The position numbers and the translations under genes are program-made. 9,361 nucleotides of DNA from Acidobacteriota bacterium. Its GTDB lineage: Bacteria > Acidobacteriota > Vicinamibacteria > Vicinamibacterales > UBA8438. Every line of letters begins with the position of its first letter. Position 1 is the stretch's first letter. The stretch is taken from positions 1 through 9,361 of the forward strand of contig SXOW01000092.1 in assembly GCA_005778315.1 (NCBI GenBank), in the 5' to 3' direction. Below the pieces are notes generated by a model. The model was not told the DNA's origin and did not search any database. It saw nothing but the letters and a program-made list of their open reading frames with translations. Positions 1-6,313 of the stretch are shown here, one piece after another.

Positions 1-2
1 AC

Positions 3-1772
3 TCCGGCGCCACACGATTCGACGAAACGGGGTGGCGTGCGGCGTCTCCGTCCACCGTCAACCAGGCCGTGGCCGATCTCGCCTATCGGGCCGGCCGGCT
101 GGACGCGGGTGTGAACGTCACCTACGCGAACACCAGTCTCAACGGCAACAGTGCAGCGCCGATCGAATTGCTAGCGGTCGACCGCTCCGCGGTCTTCACC
201 TTTCCGGATACGACCGAGAACCAACTCGGCTTCGTCCAGGGGCGCTTCAATTTCGCCGCCTCCGACACGTGGTCGCTGCAGGTCACCAGCTACTACCGCG
301 ACCTCGACCGCAACACCCTGAACGGCGACGAAGCGGACTTCGCGGTGTGTGATGACGACGCGCTCCCCGACGGCGCTCCCCTCAACACGCTGTGCCGGCC
401 AGTGGGCGACGCCGATGAGGATGACGATGACCTCGGCCCTTCCGAACCCGACGAACCGCTCGTCGATACGCGCACCGGCGTGTTTATTACGGACGCCGAC
501 GCGGTTGGGGACGCCGCCTTCAACCGCACATCGACCCAGTCGCAAGGGTTGGGCGCCACCGTGCAAGCCTCCGCGACCCGCGACAACAATGTGCTGGTCC
601 TGGGCGCGTCGGCCGATCTGGCCGACGTGGTCTTCGCATCGAATAGCGAGGTCGGCACGCTGACCGACGAGCGCTCCGTCGCGGGCTCGGGTCTGTTCGC
701 CGGCATCTTCGGACAATCGCCGGACGACCTGTTCAACACAGACCTCGCCACCAATAATCGCACGCTGGGCGTCTACTACAGCGACACCTGGTCAGCAACC
801 GACCGGGTGCATCTCACGGTATCGGGACGCCTCAATCATGCGCGCATCGACATCATCGACCGGCTCGGCACGCGGTTGAACGGACACCACGCGTTCAGCC
901 GGTTCAACCCGAGCGTTGGTGGGGTCTTCGAATGGCACAACGACGTATCGGTCTTCGGGCGCTACTCGGAGTCGAGTCGGGCCCCGACTGCGGCGGAGCT
1001 GAGTTGCGCCGACCCGGACGAACCGTGCCGGGTGCCAAACGCGTTTCTCTCCGACCCGCCGCTGGACCAGCCGGTCGCCAAGTCGTTCGAGAGCGGGCTA
1101 CGAGGCGACCATCTTTTCACTGACGGTCATCTCGACTGGTCCGCCTCATGGTATCGCACCCGGATCAACGACGACATTCTGTTCGTCGCCTCGACCCGGC
1201 TGATTGGGAGCGGCTTTTTTCAAAACGCCGGGGACACCCAGCGGACCGGACTCGATGCGGATCTCCATGGACGCCTTGGTCGCGTCAATTGGTTCGCCAG
1301 CTACGGATGGGTCGAGGCGACGTTCGAGTCGCCCCTGGACCTGCCGGGCAACGCGGAGGTGAACGATGCGACGAACGACGATGGCCAGCTCGAGGTGCGA
1401 CCCGGAGACAGGCTCGCCGGCATCCCGCGTCACACCCTCAAGACCGGCGTCGGCCTCGCGCTGACGCCGGCCTGGGACGTGGCCCTGGAAACGCTCGTGT
1501 CGTCCAGTCGTGTCTTTCTGGGAGACGAGGGCAACGACCAATCACCCGTCGAGGGCTTCGCGGTGGTCAACTTGCGCTCGTCGTATCGAGTCACCGACGC
1601 CGTAGAACTGTTCGTGCGGATCGACAATCTGGCGAACCGCGACTACGAATCCTTTGGGCTGCTCGCAGAACTCGAAATCCCTCTGCACGAAGCCCCCAAC
1701 GCCGACGATCCCAGATTTCTGTCACCCGGGGCGCCCCGCAGCGCGTTCGCGGGGATTCGCGTCCAGTTCTGA
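3..1772 (+). CDS. TonB-dependent outer-membrane receptor, C-terminal part (5' end outside window)
   Basis: The frame is open from base 3 to TGA at 1770-1772, giving about 589 residues, and the true start lies upstream of the window. The visible protein is a chain of alternating-residue beta strands with Asp/Asn-rich loops. It ends in an outer-membrane signature, AGIRVQF, with terminal Phe. The stretch near 978-1070 (SRAPTAAELSCADPDEPCR, then VPNAF and DPPLDQPVAKSFESGLRG) is a motif I recognise from barrel regions of proteobacterial-type TonB-dependent receptors, and a late FVRIDNLANRDYE segment is the usual penultimate-strand motif. The N-terminal plug and TonB box are missing from view. Two Cys pairs (codons at 348 and 393, and at 1005 and 1026) sit in predicted extracellular loops and could form disulfides. 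The first loop is followed by an acidic run EDDDD. The substrate cannot be told. The neighbouring PhoD phosphatase is suggestive of organophosphate use, but that is inference only. Confidence 0.9.
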   Translation, partial: SGATRFDETGWRAASPSTVNQAVADLAYRAGRLDAGVNVTYANTSLNGNSAAPIELLAVDRSAVFTFPDTTENQLGFVQGRFNFAASDTWSLQVTSYYRDLDRNTLNGDEADFAVCDDDALPDGAPLNTLCRPVGDADEDDDDLGPSEPDEPLVDTRTGVFITDADAVGDAAFNRTSTQSQGLGATVQASATRDNNVLVLGASADLADVVFASNSEVGTLTDERSVAGSGLFAGIFGQSPDDLFNTDLATNNRTLGVYYSDTWSATDRVHLTVSGRLNHARIDIIDRLGTRLNGHHAFSRFNPSVGGVFEWHNDVSVFGRYSESSRAPTAAELSCADPDEPCRVPNAFLSDPPLDQPVAKSFESGLRGDHLFTDGHLDWSASWYRTRINDDILFVASTRLIGSGFFQNAGDTQRTGLDADLHGRLGRVNWFASYGWVEATFESPLDLPGNAEVNDATNDDGQLEVRPGDRLAGIPRHTLKTGVGLALTPAWDVALETLVSSSRVFLGDEGNDQSPVEGFAVVNLRSSYRVTDAVELFVRIDNLANRDYESFGLLAELEIPLHEAPNADDPRFLSPGAPRSAFAGIRVQF

Positions 1773-3389
1773 GCGCGACAGTGGATTCGGCAAGGCTACG
1801 GCCTTGCCCTGCATTCGGGCGGTGTGTGCGCCTGGGCGACCGTTCTCCACGACGAAAGAGGCGCGTGTGGAGATCGGGCTGCCCTGGTGGGTGACATACT
1901 CGAGCACGCGATAGTCTGAGGTCCAGCGCTCCGGCGTGACGACACAACGCACATAGCCCCGTTGGTTGTTGAAGAAGCGTACGGACGCATTCTCGGCCAG
2001 TATCCCGGCCGTGTTGGCCCGCACATCGGAGCCATCGCCCCCCGATGTAATCGACGTGCCAACGAACTCGGTGCCCACCACCGGCGACCCCTCTCCGGCG
2101 TAGTCCACTCGCAGGTCGTTGACCCAATTGGTGTGGATGTCCCCCGTGAGCACAATGGGGTTGGCAGGGCGTCTCGACGCCAGAAACTCCATCAGTCGTC
2201 GACGCGCGGCGTCATACCCACTCCACTGATCCATGCTGATCATTTCGTCGGCACCTGGCGCCAGGTCGATGCGCGCCATCATGACCTGTTGCGGCAGCAC
2301 GTTCCACCGGCTTGGCGATCGGTCCAGCCCATTGAACAACCACTGCTCCTGGGTGTCACCGAGCAACGTCGCGGCCGGGTCAGAGACACCCGCACAGGCG
2401 GCGCCCTGCTGGTCGCCGCAGGGTTGGTCGGTCCGGTACTGTCGGGTGTCCAGGACGAAGAACGACGCCAGGTCGCCGTATTCGAACTGCCGATACAACT
2501 GCATCTGCGGGCCGACCGGCGTGGAGCCAGGCCGCAGCGGCATATGTTCGAAGTAGGCCTGATAGGCTTCGGCCCGTCGACGCAGGAAGAGCTCGGACGC
2601 GAACCCCTCCTCCTCCGACGCCCCGTCGGCATAGTTGTTGTCGACCTCGTGGTCGTCCCAGGTGACGATGAACGGAAATCGCGCGTGCGCCTCCTGCAGA
2701 TCGGGGTCGAGCTTGTACAGCGCGTGCCGATTCCGATAGTCGCGCAGCAATTCGATCTCGTCGCCTGGGTGCTTTCGAGCCCGCCCATCGCGCCCGTCAT
2801 ACTCGTATATGTAGTCGCCGAGGTGAAACACCACGTCGAGGTCCTCCGCCGCCATGTGTCGGTACGCGGTGAAGTATCCCATCTCGTAGTGCTGGCAGGA
2901 GGCGAAGGCCATGCGTAGCTGACCAGCCGGCGACCCGGCGGCGGGCAGCGTGCGGGTGCGGCCGACGCGACTGGCCTCGGAACCGGTTCGAAAGCGGTAC
3001 CAGTACCAGCGGTCTGGCTCCAACCCCCTGACTTCAACATGCACGGCGTGACCCCGGTCTGGTAGCGCGATACTGGTGCCCCGCTGGACCACCCTGGTCA
3101 TGTGCTCATCGGCGGCCACCGTCCACTGCACCTCGACCGCCTCGTCAGGCATCCCGCCCCCTTCCAGGGGAACGGGCGCCAGGCGAGTCCACAGCATCAC
3201 CCCGTCCGCCGTGGGATCACCTGAGGCTACGCCCAGGCTGAATGGCGGACCGGCAAAGCGCGGTGTCTGTCTCGGCTGGCCAATGAGCGGCGCCGCCGGC
3301 GCCGCGATCAGGGAGGCGCCGCCGGCCAGAAACGCGCGACGGGAGAACAGGTGGCGCTCCCGGCGATATCGCCGTCTCGAATCAGTCAT
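1722..3389 (-). CDS. phoD: PhoD-family alkaline phosphatase / phosphodiesterase, Tat-exported
   Basis: This 555-residue secreted metallophosphoesterase probably releases phosphate from phosphomono- or diesters in the periplasm. Residues 16-21 (SRRAFL) form a twin-arginine motif, followed by a hydrophobic stretch (ALA/Gly-rich, about 22-37), so export is likely by Tat in the folded, metal-loaded state. Residues about 49-150 (SLGVASGDPTADGVMLWTRL) match the PhoD N-terminal domain. The catalytic domain shows FASCQHYE (Cys164, the position that binds Fe3+ in Bacillus PhoD), GDYIYE (191-196), TWDDHEVDNNY (244-253), DTRQYR (314-319), LPQQVMMA (365-372) and TGDIHTNW (415-422), all family metal or active-site motifs. 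The start at 3389 is preferred over the longer frame beginning at 3494: it has a GGAG Shine-Dalgarno 9 nt upstream and puts the Tat signal at the N terminus. The last 30 or so residues have no family motif and run into the 3' end of the receptor gene. Confidence 0.95.
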   Translation of the reverse strand: MTDSRRRYRRERHLFSRRAFLAGGASLIAAPAAPLIGQPRQTPRFAGPPFSLGVASGDPTADGVMLWTRLAPVPLEGGGMPDEAVEVQWTVAADEHMTRVVQRGTSIALPDRGHAVHVEVRGLEPDRWYWYRFRTGSEASRVGRTRTLPAAGSPAGQLRMAFASCQHYEMGYFTAYRHMAAEDLDVVFHLGDYIYEYDGRDGRARKHPGDEIELLRDYRNRHALYKLDPDLQEAHARFPFIVTWDDHEVDNNYADGASEEEGFASELFLRRRAEAYQAYFEHMPLRPGSTPVGPQMQLYRQFEYGDLASFFVLDTRQYRTDQPCGDQQGAACAGVSDPAATLLGDTQEQWLFNGLDRSPSRWNVLPQQVMMARIDLAPGADEMISMDQWSGYDAARRRLMEFLASRRPANPIVLTGDIHTNWVNDLRVDYAGEGSPVVGTEFVGTSITSGGDGSDVRANTAGILAENASVRFFNNQRGYVRCVVTPERWTSDYRVLEYVTHQGSPISTRASFVVENGRPGAHTARMQGKAVALPNPLSRSELDANPRERAAGRPG

Positions 3390-3398
3390 GTGACAGGT

Positions 3399-3402
3399 CT
3401 CC
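3399..3402 (-). promoter_or_regulatory. Ribosome binding site that fixes the phoD start
   Basis: On the minus strand GGAG lies 9 nt before the ATG at 3389. The alternative upstream start at 3494 would add 35 residues ahead of the Tat signal, which is unlike an export signal. This site therefore decides the start. Confidence 0.7.
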
Positions 3403-3453
3403 AATGCGCCGCACCTGTGCTCCGAGCCGCCGCAGCCAGCGTGACGACCAACG

Positions 3454-3483
3454 TTGACAGGTCCGACATACGTAGGATACGGT
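3454..3483 (+). promoter_or_regulatory. Predicted sigma70-type promoter of the his operon
   Basis: A perfect TTGACA (-35) at 3454-3459 is followed after 18 bp by TACGGT (3478-3483), which keeps T1, A2 and T6 of the -10 consensus. Weaker alternatives with 16-17 bp spacing overlap it. Any of them would start transcription at roughly 3485-3491, just before the leader ORF at 3493. The perfect -35 and the position are seen. The -10 choice and start site are inferred. Confidence 0.55.
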
Positions 3484-3492
3484 ACGTGGCTC

Positions 3493-3585
3493 ATGCCGCT
3501 ACGGTACCGTCATCACCGTTCGCACCGACATCATTGCTCCGCGGGCCGGGATGGCCGCGAGCCGGGACATCCGCGCGTGACGTAA
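3493..3585 (+). CDS. hisL: Histidine operon leader peptide (30 aa, His-rich)
   Basis: ATG at 3493-3495 opens a 30-codon frame ending with TAA at 3583-3585. It begins MPLRYRHHRSHRHHC, so five of the eight codons from 7 to 14 (3511-3534) encode His, and a sixth His codon is at 26. This sits directly upstream of an intrinsic terminator and seven histidine biosynthesis genes. In enteric his operons a leader peptide with a run of His codons makes ribosomes stall when charged tRNA-His is scarce, which prevents terminator formation. The same role is inferred here. There is no good Shine-Dalgarno: GTGGCTC precedes the ATG, and the TAGGA at 3473-3477 is far and probably upstream of the transcript. No upstream in-frame ATG or GTG is available before the promoter. 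The His codons are interrupted by Arg and Ser instead of forming the unbroken run seen in Escherichia. Confidence 0.8.
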   Translation: MPLRYRHHRSHRHHCSAGRDGREPGHPRVT

Positions 3586-3652
3586 GCACACGGCTTAACA
3601 GCACACTGCGCACGAACCCGGCCCCGCCAGCACGAACGGCGGGGTTTTTTTT
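3541..3652 (+). promoter_or_regulatory. Histidine attenuator: antiterminator and terminator alternatives
   Basis: Segment 3541-3550 (GCGGGCCGGG) can pair with 3617-3627 (CCCGGCCCCGC) as 10 G-C pairs with one bulged C at 3625. That would sequester most of the 5' arm of the terminator (3622-3628), so the two helices exclude each other. A third option, 3541-3547 with 3553-3558 (6 bp with one bulge), would hold the antiterminator arm and leave the terminator free. A ribosome paused at the first His pair (3511-3516) should cover only to about 3528 and leave 3541-3550 free to form the antiterminator. A ribosome that reads through passes over or covers that arm. A small TAAGC/GCTTA hairpin (3583-3587/3593-3597) at the leader stop codon could serve as a pause signal. 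Pairings are read directly. The regulatory logic is inferred by analogy to known his and trp attenuators. Confidence 0.7.
3622..3652 (+). terminator. Intrinsic terminator in the his leader
   Basis: A perfect 7-bp all-GC stem, CCCCGCC (3622-3628) with GGCGGGG (3638-3644), closes a 9-nt loop. Eight consecutive T residues (3645-3652) follow. It lies 51 nt before hisI and after the leader ORF. No other plus-strand gene precedes it for more than 1.8 kb, so it acts on the his transcript itself as a conditional terminator. Confidence 0.92.
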
Positions 3653-3687
3653 ATGACTACGTGTCGGCCCCGCGCACGCGCCGGTCA

Positions 3688-3700
3688 AGAGGGATGAGGA
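3688..3700 (+). promoter_or_regulatory. Ribosome binding site of hisI
   Basis: Purine-rich AGAGGG (3688-3693), 10 nt before the ATG, and GAGGA (3696-3700), 3 nt before it, provide Shine-Dalgarno candidates. The former has the more usual spacing. Both lie outside the terminator stem, so hisI translation should not depend on leader folding. Confidence 0.6.
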
Positions 3701-3703
3701 CAC

Positions 3704-4027
3704 ATGGATTACGCGAAGCTCGATGGGTTGATTCCCGCCGTGATTCAGGACGCGACCAGCAACGAAGTCCTGATGGTCGGGTTCATGAACGACGAAGCGC
3801 TAGCACTGACCCGGAAAACAGGGTTCGCGACCTTCTTCAGTCGTACGCGCAACAAGCTCTGGATGAAGGGCGAGACGTCAGGGAACACGCTGGCAGTACA
3901 GGAGATTCTGGTCGACTGCGACGACGACACGGTCCTGCTCCGCGTCACTCGCAACGGCGACGGGAATGTGTGCCACACCGGTGACCGCACCTGCTTCTCC
4001 CGAGCCCTCACGGCCGAGGACCAGTAG
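3704..4027 (+). CDS. hisI: Phosphoribosyl-AMP cyclohydrolase (HisI, without HisE domain)
   Basis: Third step of histidine synthesis: opens the adenine ring of phosphoribosyl-AMP to give ProFAR, in the cytoplasm, as a homodimer with Zn and Mg. The 107 residues are the usual size of a stand-alone HisI. The family signature is intact: WMKGETSGN (53-61), then VDCDDD (70-75) with Asp71, Asp73, Asp75 for Mg and Cys72 for Zn, and CHTGDRTCF (90-98) supplying Cys90, His91 and Cys97. The HisE pyrophosphohydrolase domain fused to HisI in Escherichia is absent, so step two must come from a separate gene not seen here. It is the first gene after the attenuator, unlike Escherichia, where hisI is last. Confidence 0.96.
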   Translation: MDYAKLDGLIPAVIQDATSNEVLMVGFMNDEALALTRKTGFATFFSRTRNKLWMKGETSGNTLAVQEILVDCDDDTVLLRVTRNGDGNVCHTGDRTCFSRALTAEDQ

Positions 4028-4108
4028 CGTCCCCTTCGCAACCCGCGTGCAGGTCCAGGGCACCGCAACCAGACCGCTTGTTTACAAGACCAGGCAAGAC
4101 ATCAACCA

Positions 4109-5014
4109 ATGGCTAGCAAGACGCTACGACTCGGTATTCCCAAAGGCTCGCTGCAGGACGCCACCGTCCAGCTCTTCGCGCAGGCAGGTTTCAATATCTA
4201 CACGAGCTCACGCTCCTATTTCCCGACCATCGACGACCCGGAGATCGAGTGCACGCTGATCCGCGCGCAAGAGATGGCCAGGTATGTGGCGGACGCAGCG
4301 CTCGATGCCGGGCTCACGGGACAAGACTGGATCGCCGAGAACAAAGCGGCGACCGGAGCGACGGTGGTTCCGATTGCCGATCTCGTCTATTCGAAGCAGA
4401 GTTTCCGCAAGGTCAAATGGGTGCTGGCCGCGCCCGAAGATTCCAGATTCCGGACACCGCAGGATTTTGCCGGCGCGACCATTGCCACGGAGTTGGTACA
4501 AGTCACCGAAGCCTATTTCCAGCGGCTCGGGGTACCGGTCAAAGTCGAGTTCTCCTGGGGAGCGACAGAGGTCAAGCCACCGCGCCTGGCGGACGGGATC
4601 GTGGAAGCCACGGAGACCGGGTCGACGTTGCGCGCCAACCGGCTACGCATTATTGACACGGTCATCGAGTCGAACCCGCAACTGATCGCCAACGCCGCGA
4701 CCCTCGAAGACGAGTGGAAGCGGACGAAGCTGGACAACATTGCCCTGCTCCTGCGGGCGGCCATTGAAGCACAAGGTCGGGTCGGCATGATGCTGAACGT
4801 GCGCGCAGCTGACCTGGACGCGGTCGTCAGGCTGCTACCCGCACTGCAGCGTCCCACGGTATCGCCGTTGAGCCCGCAGGAGGGGGACGCCGAGGCGTGG
4901 GTCGCGGTAACGACCGTGCTTGAGGAGTCGTCGGTGCGTGAGCTGATTCCCAAGCTCAAGACCGCCCGCGCCGAGGGCATCGTGGAGTACCCACTCAACA
5001 AGATCGTGCTCTAG
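4109..5014 (+). CDS. hisG: ATP phosphoribosyltransferase, long form (HisG)
   Basis: First committed step: condenses ATP with PRPP to phosphoribosyl-ATP, and is the main feedback-control point by histidine. At 301 residues it is the long (HisG-L) form. It starts with LRLGIPKGSLQDATVQLF (6-23), carries LDAGLTGQDWI (65-75) and the PRPP-binding loop IVEATETGSTLRAN (164-177), and ends in a regulatory ACT-like domain (about 225-301) closing with EYPLNKIVL. Because this domain is present, no HisZ partner is expected, and none is seen. The 81-nt gap after hisI is the largest inside the operon. It holds CTTGTTTACAAG (4077-4088), a small inverted repeat, and only a weak AGGCAAG-type ribosome site. The start at 4109 places the conserved LGIPKGSLQ at the normal distance from the N terminus. 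Confidence 0.96.
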   Translation: MASKTLRLGIPKGSLQDATVQLFAQAGFNIYTSSRSYFPTIDDPEIECTLIRAQEMARYVADAALDAGLTGQDWIAENKAATGATVVPIADLVYSKQSFRKVKWVLAAPEDSRFRTPQDFAGATIATELVQVTEAYFQRLGVPVKVEFSWGATEVKPPRLADGIVEATETGSTLRANRLRIIDTVIESNPQLIANAATLEDEWKRTKLDNIALLLRAAIEAQGRVGMMLNVRAADLDAVVRLLPALQRPTVSPLSPQEGDAEAWVAVTTVLEESSVRELIPKLKTARAEGIVEYPLNKIVL

Positions 5015-5023
5015 ACCGGTCCC

Positions 5024-6289
5024 ATGCGTATCATCGCCCTCTCCGATCACCAGGCTGTCTCCCGACTGATCGACCGCCGGCAAGAGACTGACCCGGCTAT
5101 CGCTCGCCGGGTCGGACGCATCGTCGCCACGGTGCGTCGGTCTGGCGATTCGGCCCTGCTGCGTTATGCGCGGCGCTTCGATCAACTGCAGGCGCCGGCG
5201 GAGGTCGACCGCGACGAGATGCAAGCGGGTCTGCGGGCCATCGACCCGGCCCTTCGCACGGCGCTGCGCACGTCGGCGAAACACATTCGCCGGATCGCGA
5301 GGAGACAGGTCCCACGAGGGTGGCGTGCCCAGGTCGTGCCCGGCGTCAAAGTCGAACAGCGCGTCAGCCCGCTCCATCGCGTGGGATGCTACGTCCCGGC
5401 TGGACGCTACCCCTTGCCGTCGTCACTCCTGATGACCGCCATCCCGGCTCAGGTCGCTGGGGTCGCCGAAACCATCGTGGTCTGTCCACGGCCCGACCCA
5501 ACCGTGCTGGCGGCCGCGGCCATCGTCAATGTGACGAGACTGTTCCGACTGGGCGGCGCCCAGGCGATCGCAGCGCTGGCCTACGGGACCGAGACGGTCC
5601 CGAAGGTGGACAAGATCGTCGGACCGGGCAACCGGTTCGTCGCGGCCGCCAAGGCGCTCGTCGCCTCCGACTGCGGCGTCGACTTCTACGCCGGCCCGAC
5701 CGAGATCGTCATCGTGGCCACCGGCGGCAACCCGGCCTGGATCGCGGCCGACCTGATCGCGCAAGCCGAACACGACCCGGACGCGCGAGCGATGGTGTTG
5801 ACCACCCAACCGTCGTTGGCCGAACGCATCACCGAACAGGTGCAAGCGCAGATGCCCGCCACCGGACCGGCTCGACAGTCTCTCCGCCAGCACGGCGTGA
5901 TCGTCGTGACCACGACCGTCGATGAGGCCATCGCGCTGGCGAACCAGATCGCGCCCGAACACCTGGTGTGCGACCGAGAAGATGTGGCCCGAGCGGCCAC
6001 CAGAGCGGGCACCGTCTTGGTTGGACCGTATGGCGCCCAGGCGGCCGGCGACTACGCGACCGGCTCCAACCACGTGCTCCCAACCGGTGGGGCCGCTCGG
6101 TTCCGTGGCGGGTTGAGCGCCGCTGACTTCGTCCACGTGCATAGTGTCCAGCGGCTGACCAAGGCGGGGCTGAAGAACCTGGCCCCGACGATTCTTCCCG
6201 TAGCAGACGCCGAAGGATTGACGGGCCATGCCGAATCCGTCCGAGTACGCCTCCGCAGCGGCAGGGTCGAACGCGCTGCGGCCGTCTGA
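5024..6289 (+). CDS. hisD: Histidinol dehydrogenase (HisD)
   Basis: Catalyses the last two steps, the NAD-dependent four-electron oxidation of L-histidinol to L-histidine via the aldehyde, as a Zn homodimer. The 421 residues match the family length. Visible motifs are VGCYVPAGRYPLPSSLLM (120-137), DKIVGPGN (196-203), DFYAGPTEI (220-228), DLIAQAEHDP (243-252), APEHL (310-314) and AAGDYATGSNHVLPTGG (340-356). By comparison with the Escherichia enzyme, Gln247, His250, Asp343 and His402 (in LTGHAESVRVR) are the Zn ligands and Glu312/His313 the catalytic pair; all are present. The gene begins 9 nt after hisG with no clear Shine-Dalgarno, so translation is probably coupled to hisG. Confidence 0.97.
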   Translation: MRIIALSDHQAVSRLIDRRQETDPAIARRVGRIVATVRRSGDSALLRYARRFDQLQAPAEVDRDEMQAGLRAIDPALRTALRTSAKHIRRIARRQVPRGWRAQVVPGVKVEQRVSPLHRVGCYVPAGRYPLPSSLLMTAIPAQVAGVAETIVVCPRPDPTVLAAAAIVNVTRLFRLGGAQAIAALAYGTETVPKVDKIVGPGNRFVAAAKALVASDCGVDFYAGPTEIVIVATGGNPAWIAADLIAQAEHDPDARAMVLTTQPSLAERITEQVQAQMPATGPARQSLRQHGVIVVTTTVDEAIALANQIAPEHLVCDREDVARAATRAGTVLVGPYGAQAAGDYATGSNHVLPTGGAARFRGGLSAADFVHVHSVQRLTKAGLKNLAPTILPVADAEGLTGHAESVRVRLRSGRVERAAAV

Positions 6290-6313
6290 CCCCTATCGGC
6301 GAGACACGCGACC

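Noticed and set aside
1962..2918. Long plus-strand open frame (318 codons) opposite phoD.
   Set aside because: It lies entirely antisense to a protein with all PhoD motifs. The translation is Arg/Val/His-rich without any family motif, typical of shadow frames in high-GC DNA.
3441..3460. Possible Pho box for phoD on the minus strand (CTGTCAA followed by TCGTCAC).
   Set aside because: The half-sites are 13 bp apart instead of 11 and the second is imperfect. The CTGTCA is also simply the complement of the his -35 TTGACA. Another CTGTCAC touches the phoD ATG, downstream of its Shine-Dalgarno, and cannot be an activator site.
3389..3494. Longer phoD start at 3494 adding 35 residues.
   Set aside because: It would bury the Tat signal inside the protein, has no better ribosome site, and would overlap the his promoter and the leader start.
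4077..4088. CTTGTTTACAAG inverted repeat in the 81-nt hisI-hisG gap, as an internal operator, terminator or promoter.
   Set aside because: Arms of 5 bp with a 2-nt centre are too short for a terminator, there is no T tract, and no -35/-10 pair fits. It is noted only as a slightly AT-rich spot.
5423..6229. Minus-strand open frame of 268 codons opposite hisD.
   Set aside because: It is antisense to a fully conserved HisD, with low-complexity Gly/Arg/Asp composition and no motif, so a GC-driven shadow frame.
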